From: Salvelinus alpinus
Taxonomy: Eukaryota; Chordata; Actinopteri; Salmoniformes; Salmonidae
NCBI RefSeq assembly: GCF_045679555.1
Contig: NC_092094.1
Span: 11,584,819-11,648,818, forward strand
Reading direction: 5' to 3'
DNA length: 64,000 bases
Shown in pieces: positions 44,939 to 54,800 of this stretch (positions within the stretch are counted from its first letter, which is position 1; the number at the start of each line of letters is the position of its first letter). The position numbers and the translations under genes are program-made. The notes beneath the pieces are model-generated. The model was not told the origin of the DNA and did no database searches. It saw only the letters and a list, made by a program, of their open reading frames with translations.

Positions 44939-47900
44939 CTGGGAGGGGAACAGAGACAGAGAGGGGATGGATATAAATGGTCATTAGAAGAACAGGAGGG
45001 GTCAATAGTATGACTGGTTAGGGTACTAAGAGCAGGAGGGGTCAATAGTATGACTGGTTAGGGTACTAACAGGGAGGGGCCAATAGTATGACTGGTTAGG
45101 GTACTAAGAGCAGGAGGGGTCAATAGTATGACTGGTTAGGGTACTAACAGGGAGGGGCCAATAGTATGACTGGTTAGGGTACTAAGAGCAGGAGGGGTCA
45201 ATAGTATGACTGGTTAGGGTACTAACAGGGAGGGGCCAATAGTATGACTGGTTAGGGTACTAAGAGCAGGAGGGGTCAATAGTATGACTGGTTAGGGTAC
45301 TAAGAGCACGAGGGGTCAATAGTATGACTGGTTAGGGTACTAACAGGGAGGGGTCAATAGTATGACTGGTTAGGGTACTAACAGGGAGGGGTCAATAGTA
45401 TGACTGGTTAGGGTACTAACCGGGAGGGGCCAATAGTATGACTGGTTAGGGTACTAAGAGCAGGAGGGGTCAATAGTATGGCTAGTTAGGGTACTAACCG
45501 GGAGGGGCCAATAGTATGATTGGTCAGGATACTAAGAGCAGGAGGGGTCAATAGTATGACTGGTTAGGGTACTAACAGGGAGGGGTCAATAGTATGACTG
45601 GTTAGGGTACTAACAGGGAGGGGCCAATAGTATGACTGGTTAGGGTACTAAGAGCAGGAGGGGTCAATAGTATGACTGGTTAGGGTACTAAGAGCACGAG
45701 GGGTCAATAGTATGACTGGTTAGGGTACTAACAGGGAGGGGTCAATAGTATGACTGGTTAGGGTACTAACAGGGAGGGGTCAATAGTATGACTGGTTAGG
45801 GTACTAACCGGGAGGGGCCAATAGTATGACTGGTTAGGGTACTAAGAGCAGGAGGGGTCAATAGTATGGCTAGTTAGGGTACTAACCGGGAGGGGCCAAT
45901 AGTATGATTGGTCAGGATACTAAGAGCAGGAGGGGTCAATAGTATGACTGGTTAGGGTACTAACAGGGAGGGGTCAATAGTATGACTGGTTAGGGTACTA
46001 ACAGGGAGGGGTCAATAGTATGGCTAGTTAGGGTACTAACAGGGAGGGGTCAATAGTATGACTGGTTAGGGTACTAACAGGGAGGGGTCAATAGTATGGC
46101 TAGTTAGGGTACTAACAGGGAGGGGTCAATAGTATGGCTAGTTAGGGTACTAACAGGGAGGGGTCAATAGTATGACTGGTTAGGGTACTAACAGGGAGGG
46201 GCCAATAGTATGGCTAGTTAGGGTACTAACAGGGAGAGGTCAATAGTATGGCTAGTTAGGGTACTAACAGGGAGAGGTCAATAGTATGGCTAGTTAGGGT
46301 ACTAACAGGGAGGGGTCAATAGTATGGCTAGTTAGGGTACTAACAGGGAGGGGTCAATTGAAACCTGTGAATGATTTTGATGAAATGTAATAATCATGTA
46401 AATCATTGCACTAATATAAGATGATTGAAATCTTCTTCAACATTCATAGTATCTTTGCAAATATGTTGTTCAAACATAGGTTCCTCCTTACCTCATCTTC
46501 TTGTGGCTGTTCTTTTTCAGTGTTGGTTCCTTTTCACTCTTATCTTTCTCCGATTTCTCCTTCTTCTCTTTTTTGGGTTGTGTGGGTGAAGCAAACTGTG
46601 GAGTGACTTGCTGGGCGACAAGTTGGGAGACAGGGCGAGGCTTCCTAAAAAACAGAAACAAGTGTGACTATTATTATTTACCCTGCCTTTATGTACATAT
46701 CTACCTTGTACCCCTGCACATAGCCAGCAGATTCCAACCATACCGTTTACACCGCAGCAATGGTAGTGTCAGCCAATCAGCTCTTTTGTTGTTCAACACT
46801 ACACACCAATCCATAATGGCTGCTGTGGCTACTGCTAGCTAACATGAGGATGAAAAGGGCAGTTTTCCAAGAAAACTATCAGTATTTCTTCAACGTATTG
46901 CGCCGGCTCCACGGTGTCTTAATGTAACCATGATTGCATTCCAACCCCTGTGCAGCTCAGTGTAAACAAGCATAAGGGAATCTGCTGGCTACCCTGCACA
47001 GTGATCTGGTACTGGTACTCCCTGTATATAGCTTGATTCTTGTGTATTTTATTCTGTGTTACTATTTGTATTTTTCTTATTTTTAACTGCATCGTTGGAA
47101 AGGGCTTATAAACAAGCATTTCTTGGTAAAGACTATATCTGTTGTATTCAGCGCGTGAGACAACATCTATTTTATTTGAATATTAAGCCATTAACAGAAT
47201 TATGCACTGCATATTTATGAACACTGTACATGTACAGGGGTCCTGTTTAGCTAGAGTCCTATTGTATGATGTATATTATTTATTTATTTAACCAGGTAGG
47301 CCAGTTGAGAACTCGTTCTCATTTACAACTGTATGCATTGTATGGTAAAGTGGACTACCATGAGGAAACACACTGCACATAGACAAATACTGCACAGGGA
47401 CAACATCTTACAGGGTACAGTGTTAACAACTGACTACTTTCAACTGGAAAATGTTCCTGATCAATTTTGCATCCCAAATCGAAATTTTAGTTTTATCCCT
47501 TTATTGAATATATATATATATATATATACACACAATTGACAATCTGCCACACTAAATGGACCATAGAATCTGGCAAATAATGTCCCCAAATTAGAAGTGT
47601 CTCATTCAGACTAACCACTTGAGTTTGGGCTATGATATTACAATGATCGATGAGTCCTCTGTTGTAGCTTTAGCAGCCTGATTGATACAGTTACAGCTAA
47701 TAGTAATCACTGCCTGTATCTATAGTCTGAAACTACCAGGACATAATTTCTTTGATTTTCTTACCGTGTTGACGTTCCCTTTCTGACATCGCACATCATG
47801 CACTTGAAAGCTTCGGCGGTGTTCCTGAACGTACAGACGCTACAGTCCCAGTATCCATCGTCCGAGGAGGGCTTGGGTTGCCGCTTCGGCCTTCAAAGAA

Positions 47901-48236
47901 AACACGCACACAGAGATGGGGCCCAACACTGTCAACATAGCCATTTAAGCTAATATATTAATAATGAATGTGTGTATAAAAAAAAATATATATATATAAA
48001 AAAACACAACAATACAAACGAATCTTATTTGAGTCGAATGATCAGATTCGTCCCATAAAAGAGCCAATCCCCCGCCATGTTGATACAATGTAGCTAACTA
48101 GCTAGCGGCGCTACTCATCCATTGGTCGCGCGCTCTGTTTACAAGTGTTCATCACATATTTAGGCAATTTTTCTATATAAATACATTTATAAATATATAA
48201 GTATTTTTACCTTGTGGGGCTCTTCTTGTCTCCCAT
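44695..48236 (-). CDS. yaf2: YY1-associated factor 2 (YAF2), complete
   Basis: YAF2 is a nuclear adaptor of the RYBP/YAF2 family. It binds YY1 and RING1A/B and is a core member of variant (non-canonical) PRC1, which ubiquitinates H2A. Four coding exons: 48236-48211, 47890-47765, 46644-46492 and 44938-44695, all with GT-AG sites and compatible phases, giving 182 residues (human about 180). Residues 22-46 form the RanBP2-type zinc finger ([20 protein letters not shown] + CDVRK; Cys 25, 28, 39, 42). A Lys/Glu-rich linker follows, then the RING1B-binding RYBP/YAF2 motif at about 103-135 ([20 protein letters not shown] + [11 protein letters not shown]) and a Ser-rich tail ending GETH. YAF2 rather than RYBP is supported by the FKCMMCDV segment and the short length. 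No damage seen. Head-to-head with PPHLN1. Confidence 0.96.
44987..46359. repeat. 38/40-bp minisatellite in YAF2 intron 3
   Basis: About 35 copies of caatagtatgactggttagg + gtactaacagggaggggt (38 bp), or the 40-bp form with gtactaagagcaggaggggt. Rare variants (agcacgag at 45305 and 45693; tgattggtcagg at 45518 and 45906) recur 388 bp apart, so about ten units were duplicated as a block. On the transcribed strand each unit has a pyrimidine-rich run and a ccctaac branch-point-like motif. Confidence 0.97.
46492..46644 (-). CDS. yaf2: YAF2 coding exon 3
   Basis: 153 bp, acceptor ttttttag, donor gtaagg. Encodes [20 protein letters not shown] followed by the Lys/Glu-rich linker ending HKKM. Phase 2 donor. 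Confidence 0.95.
46958..47182 (+). mobile_element. LINE 3' tail in YAF2 intron 2
   Basis: gtactggtactccctgtata followed by a diverged gcatttcttggtaaagact and ctgttgtattcagcgcgtga. Same family as the minus copies at 49738, 50866 and 60226. Confidence 0.65.
47765..47890 (-). CDS. yaf2: YAF2 coding exon 2 (zinc finger)
   Basis: 126 bp, acceptor ctttgaag, donor gtaaga. Encodes [16 protein letters not shown] and the whole RanBP2-type zinc finger, to KGTSTR. Confidence 0.97.
48072..48082 (+). promoter_or_regulatory. Candidate YY1 site in YAF2 intron 1
   Basis: ccgccatgttg is a full match to the YY1 core GCCATNTTG with CC upstream. It lies 129 bp inside intron 1 near CCAAT-type motifs (gccaatc at 48063, ccattggtcg at 48119) and a locally GC-rich stretch. 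The motif is seen; binding is inference. Confidence 0.4.
48211..48236 (-). CDS. yaf2: YAF2 coding exon 1
   Basis: ATG GGA GAC AAG ... encodes MGDKKSPT and two bases of Arg9, donor gtaaaa. The [11 protein letters not shown] start matches the RYBP/YAF2 family. The A at -3 (ATACGATGG: T at -3, G at +4) gives only partial Kozak context. Confidence 0.95.
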
Positions 48237-48383
48237 CGTATAAAACCTATATTTGTTTGAGCTCAATATTGGTTAATTTGACAGGCAAATGACCAAAGCC
48301 GCTCTCTCAGTTGTCCTGAAAACTCCAGTCGAGTCGAGGGATGATGATCACGTGGTAAAGCCTATCCAATCATTCTGAATGCG

Positions 48384-48419
<36 letters not shown>

Positions 48420-48650
48420 GTCATAATATTGTTCCACATTCTGCATTTTACATCTAGATGCAGGGAATTTGTACATATTGCCTTTCCTCAATATATTTGA
48501 TTGCATTTGTAGAATATATTAATACTTATATTTTAGAATATATGAATACTTCTGGATGTGTATGTGATAGCTGCCTACATAATGGTTTTGCGTGGCATCA
48601 TATAGTGTAGTCAAAGGCCCGAACGTCACCATTCCAGAACGGTAGGTGGC
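48237..48650. promoter_or_regulatory. Shared (bidirectional) YAF2-PPHLN1 promoter interval
   Basis: About 0.4 kb separates the YAF2 start codon (minus) from the first PPHLN1 exon (plus). It holds cacgtg at 48350, ccaatc at 48367, a (CA)n tract at 48387-48416 and an aacgtcac half-CRE at 48622. No TATA box in a clear position. Transcription start sites are not determined. Confidence 0.55.
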
Positions 48651-48838
48651 GGGATACTTCATCGTAGCATATTGCACTTCACCAATCAACAACGAAGAGC
48701 TAGGATTTTGGTGGCGTTTGTTGTCGAAAGTTGCAAGTGCAGAAAGGCTAAACAATATCTTCTATTTTATTGCCCCCCCACCCCAAAAAAACAATGCAAG
48801 ACTACCTTTAATACTAATACACAGAGCAGGTTCAGCCG
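48650..48838 (+). other. pphln1: PPHLN1 exon 1 (5' UTR, left edge uncertain)
   Basis: Ends with a strong donor, ccg|gtaagt, at 48838. It lacks an in-frame ATG. The frame that joins the PPHLN1 coding frame is open back to a TAG at 48603. Confidence 0.55.
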
Positions 48839-51800
48839 GTAAGTTCGTTTTTCATATCAACAGCTTCAGTGCAAGCTAGCATATGTTTGTTAAGCTAAGT
48901 TAGCTACTAAGCTAGATATACAACATTGTATGAATCGTCAGTTTTTGAATATCTATCACATTTGTATCAATACTGCATAGACAATTCAATTGCTACATAT
49001 TTGCAGGTTTTACACCATCCCACACCATATCCCCCTGAGGAGCCCTTCATCATCATCATCATCATCAACAACAACAATAAGTAAGTTAGCTAGTTACAAC
49101 TCCACCGAAGTAACTGGACAATCGGTGTGTACAATATGAAGGGACAGTTATAATGAACCCATACTTTCATGGTTTGATTTGCCATATCTGTCTTTTTGCC
49201 AGAATATAACATGGATTTCCTTAGTTCACACACTGCCTGTACTAACCGCACAAAGTTACTGTCTAATGGTGCATTCATGTGCTCGTGGGAAACTGGAAAG
49301 TTGTAAGTCTGACAAGATTGTGTTGAAGTGCCTTTGAAATCGGACCAATTCTTCAACCAGATTTTAGCTAGCTTGATATTACCTCAGCATGACCTCAGTC
49401 TCGTACTTAAAGGTGCAATATGCAGAAATCACTCTGTCATTCCCTGGTTGCTAAAATTATAATAGTTTGCCTAATTTCCGTTTATGACAAAACGAGCAGT
49501 CATTGTGTAGATAGTCATTGCACTATCTAAACCGCTGTGAAATATCTTTTCCATAACCAAAAACATTGTATTTTCAGCTGTTTGAAGCTGGTGTACAAAA
49601 CCGTAAGTAAAAGATGGCAAAACTGACAACAGAGTGTAGAAATAGTGCACATAGAACAGATCTACCACTTCTTAGACATGCTTTCAATGAGAATGACAGA
49701 ACTATAACTCACATTTCTATGTGAATTTGGTCAAAAAAAACGAATCAAAGTTTATTTGTCACGTGCGCCGAATACAACAGGTGTAGTAGACCTTACAGTG
49801 AAATGCTTACTTACAAGCCCAAACAAACAGTGCAATTTAAAGTTAAAAAAAAAGAAAGTTATTAGGTAAAAATAGATAAGTAAAATGCCGGTGAAAATAA
49901 CAGTAGTGAAAAAAGTTACATGTTGTAGCAGTCAAGAGTTCACAGGTGAAGCGTCAAGGATTTCATTGCCGAACGTAGGATTACAGCTTCTTGTCACACA
50001 AGTGTTGAATATTTTTCATCAAGGTAAATTCTTTAAAAAAAATGTTTTTGCATTTAGTAGATTTTGGTTGAACTTTTTCCAAGTCTCCTACCGACAGTTA
50101 GCCCATCGCCATCCACGCACTGATAGCGCTCCTATTTAGTACCCCTAGAATTTGGTTGCTTTGTGCTTCTAATTAGACCAGTCCCACCATGGTGATGTGG
50201 TCCAACGAGACTTGGAAACCAGGCTAGCTTGCGCTGCAAAGCTAGTTTACCAGACTAGCTAACGGCAGGGTAGCCTAGTGGTTAGAGTGTTGGATTAGTA
50301 ACCGAAAGGTTGCAAGTTCAAATCTCCAAGCTGACAAGGTACAAATCTGTCGTTCTGCCCCTGAACAGGCAGTTAACCCACTGTTCTTAGGCGGTCAATA
50401 TAAGAATTTGTTCTTAACTGATTTGCCTAGTTAAATAAAGGTAAAATAAATTTAAAAATTTAAAAAAATATGTGTCAAGGTGATATAGTGAGTGGTTGAA
50501 AGGCCAATCCTATTGCTCAAACACAAATAGATGACTTTTCCTTGTGTAATCTTAAATAGCTTACAATGATAGACTGCGACAGAGCAGGTGAATGTCAAAC
50601 TGGAACATCAAAAAGTGTTGTGAAGTTACTGGCCCGATCTGGCCAGTGACTAACGAGATCCACTGGTCTAACGTTTTTACTGGCCTCGGGACAGCGGGCC
50701 ATAGTTAATGTCAGACTCTGCACCTCTTTGCTTGTTCTGCCCACCATGCATCATTTGCTCCCATTGGAAATTACAGGCTGTGGTCTATCTTGGGTTTGAT
50801 ATAAAAAATCTTAGCTAAACTCCTCACGGCTAATGTCAGCTAGCTTATAGCTACCGGCAAGTAAAGCATCAAATCAAATTGTATTTAATGCTACTTACAA
50901 GCTGCCTTCTAAGTAAGTAAAAAAATATGTGAAAAAATACACAAAATAAAGTAAAACAATGAAATAACAATAATGAGGCTATATACACAGGGTACTGGTA
51001 CCAAGCTAGGGTACTGGTACCAAGTCAATGTGCGGGGGTACAGGTTAGTCAAGGTAATGTGTACATGTAGGTAGGGGTAAAGTGACTGCATAGATGATAA
51101 ACCCCGAGTAGTAGTAGCAGCAAAAAGGGGGTTAATGCAAATAGTCCGGGTAGCCATTTGAGGTGGAGTAGGCGTTGTCGTGCCCTCTTCACGACTGTCT
51201 TGGTGTGTTTGGACCATGATAGTTTGTTAGTGACGTGGACAACAAGGACCTTGAACCTCTTAGCCTGGGGGTTTTAAAGGGTCAATCCGCAGTTGCTACA
51301 TACATCTTTGGACGTATAAATGAATGATATAAAGTCTTTGGACGGACCTCCCTTTGCCTCCAGAACAGCCTGAATTCTTCAGGGCACTTTGCTCAATTGG
51401 TATCAAGGGACCTAACGTGTGCCAAGAAAACATTCCCTCACACCATTACACCACCTTGACCAGCCTGTACTGTTGTAACCAGGCAGGACGAACATACCAC
51501 GCTCAAAGTCACTTAGATCACCTATTTTGACCATTCCAACGTTCTTTCGAACAGTAACTGAATGCCTCCATGCCTGTTTGCCTGCTGTAGGGGCAAAACA
51601 TTTTTGTGAACGAGGTGGCATACCTAATAAACTGGCCACTGAGTGTACAGTGAATTTGGAAAGTATTCAGACCCCCTTGACTTTTTCTACGTTTTGTTAT
51701 GTTACAGCCCTATTCTAACATGTACTATTGTATTTAACCTCATCAATCTACACACAATACCTCATAATGACAAAGCAAAAACTTTTTTCCACCCGGCAAT

Positions 51801-54800
51801 TTGTAAAAGAATAACCTGAAATATCACATTAACGTAAGTATTCTGACCCTTTACTCAGTAATGCTTTATCTAACAAGCCATGGACACGTGACTCACTGTC
51901 TGTATTAGCAAAAACAAAAGTGATTTGGGTGGTGTACCTAATAAACTGTACAGTGCATTCGGAAAGTATTCAGACCCTTTACTCGGTACTTTGTTGAAGC
52001 ACCTTTGGCAGTGATTACACCCTCGAGTCTCGTTGGGTATGACGCTACTAGCTTGGCACTTATATTTGGGGAGTTTCTCCCGTTCTTCTCTGCAGATCCT
52101 CTCAAGCTCTGTCAGGTTGGATTGGGAGCGTCGCTTCACACGTTGCTGCCACCACTGTGCTTCACCATAGGGATGGTTCCAGGTTTTCTCCAGACGTGTA
52201 GGTTTGCATTCAGGCCAAGGAGTTAAATCTTGGTTTTATCAGACGAGAAAAACTTGTTTCTAATGGTCTGAGAGTCTTTAGGTGCCTTTTGGCAAACTCC
52301 AAGTGGGCTGTCATGTGCCTTTTTACTGAGCAGTGGCTTCCATCTGGCCACTCTACCATAAAGGCCTGATTGGTTGAGTGCTGCAGAAATGGTTGTCTTT
52401 CTGGAAGGTTCTCACATCTCCACAGATAAACTCTGGAGCTCTGCCAGAGTGACCATCGGGTTCTTGGTCACCTCTCTGACCAAGTCCTTTCTCCCCCGAT
52501 TGCTCACTTTAGCCGGGGGGCCAGCTCTAGGAAGAGTCTTGGTGGTTCTAAACTTCTTCCATTAATAAGGATGATAGTTGCCACTGTGCTCTTGGTGACC
52601 TTCAATACTGCAAAATATTTTTGGTACCCTGTGCCTAGACACAATCCGTTCTCGGAGCTCTACATACAATTCCTTCGACCTCATGGCTTAGTTTTTGCTC
52701 TGACATGCCCTGTCAACTGTGGGACCTTATATAGACAGCTGTGTGCCTTTCCAAATCATGTCTATTCAATTTAATTTGGCAGGCGGACTCCAATGAAGTT
52801 GTAGAAACTACTCAGGGATGATCGATGGAAAGAGGTTGTACCTGAGCTCAATTTTGAGTCTCATAGCAAAGGGTCTGAATACTTATGTATGTTTTTGCTT
52901 TGTCACTATGGTAATGTTGTGTACATTGAGGATTTTTATTTTATTTAATCAATTTTAGAATAAGGCTACTGTGAGTACAGGCTACTGTGATTGTAAATAC
53001 AAATTAAATTGCTGCATTAGCTAGGTTATTTATCATCCAATATGATTACATAGTACCTGTCTTGACTGCGTCAAACCGGGAGAAGCAAGTTAGGCTAGCT
53101 AGCTAGGCTAATCAAGGCATGCCCTTTCTCGTCCTACACAATTACAAACGACTCCATTCAAAATATGGAAGTAGCAGCCTTACCTGTTGGTTGTTGTACT
53201 GTAACTTATCATTTAACTTGTAATTGTCATTTTAATTCTGTCATTTTGATTTCATCTTCCATTGATTAGATACTTTTGTACATATAGTGTATGTGGACAC
53301 ACCTTCAAATTAGTGGATTTGGCTATTTCAGCCTCACCTGTTGCTGACAGGTGTATAATGGAACAAACAGCCATGTAATCTCCATAGACAAACATTGGCC
53401 GTAGAATGGTCTTTAATAAAGAACTCAGTGACTTTCAATGTGGCACCGTCATAGGATGCCACTTTTCCAAATCCTGTTTGTATAGCCTGGAAACATGGTT
53501 AATTATAATTTTCCTAGTGGTTACATTTCCCAGCTTTTCACCAAAACAGTGGTGGGGTGACCGTTTTTGTTTAAAATGCGTGCTGGCCCTTTTAAGGTCT
53601 ATCTTTTGTTTGAAAAGGTGAAAGGTCAGTGGTGAAACGTCACAACTCGGGATGCTGAACTTTTCAAGAACTCCCAACATCATATGAACGACCCGTTAAC
53701 GTACAACACACTTGTGTGAAATGACAGCTACTTGTATACATACAAGCAGTGGATAATTCACTCATTTGAGTCTGTGACCCTTTGGGGTAATTATTGTGCC
53801 TGGCTCGCAATCGCCTGTGATTGTATGCTTGTTGTCCCTTGCAGTGCCCAGGCGAAGGAAAAGTAGAATCCGAGAGGCCTATGACGAGCACTTTTCAGAG
53901 AGCACGGTAAGTGACTGTACAAAGTACTTTTGGCGTATGTATTGTCTTCAGAGTTATTAGGCCTTAGACCATCCTTGAGGGAATTTTCAGAGATTTCCAA
54001 CTTATCTAGGTTATTTCTTGCATAGCCGTTTATACCATATACCAGGGTATTTCATATATTAGACGGTATGATTTTCAATACGGTTTAAAATAGAAAAAAA
54101 CGATTTCTTTGTGGGGGGATACCACCACCTCAAGGGTGCTGAGGGTTCCGTGCTACGCCACTACTTATATCTAGAAGTGAAGTATAACTATAAGAAATCG
54201 ATGTGTCAAATAAATTATATCAGCTCAGGGCTCCAGCTATGCATTTGGTTTGCTAAGTGTCAAGATATCAAGCTTCTTGGTTACAGCAGAGACATTCAAT
54301 CCCCTCCTGGATTGTTGAAATGGCGCCCCTTGTGTGCACATTCTGTAATGCGGTATACCCAGGTATGGTACAGAAATGGTATGAAAATCTGGATATCGCC
54401 CTGCACTCTTGTTTTTTGATTGAACTAATCCATGTCATAATGCTTATTTTTTTTAGGTAACATACCCAAGAATTGTGAGTGCTGTCGAGAGGAGGACGGC
54501 TGTGACAAGACCGGAGCAAGACTATGACAGAGAATTTGAATATGAAACCAATCAGTATAGCGGCATTCGAAGTTACCATGATGATGACCACAGAGGATAC
54601 CGTAGCGACAGGATACACACAGGAAGTGATCGAGGATACCATGGTGACAGTACACCCATAGGAAGCATCCGAGTGAGGAATTCCCCACCTCCCCGACAAG
54701 TGGGTGAAGCTTTATTATGGTCAATTTATGATTTAGGCCCAAATACTTCATTTTACAAATGTTGGTGTCAGAAGAAAACTGAGTAGTGAGGCGAAAGGTT

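Noticed and set aside
48646..48879. 77-codon ORF over PPHLN1 exon 1
   Set aside because: It reads through the exon 1 donor and is not in the frame that joins the PPHLN1 coding exons.
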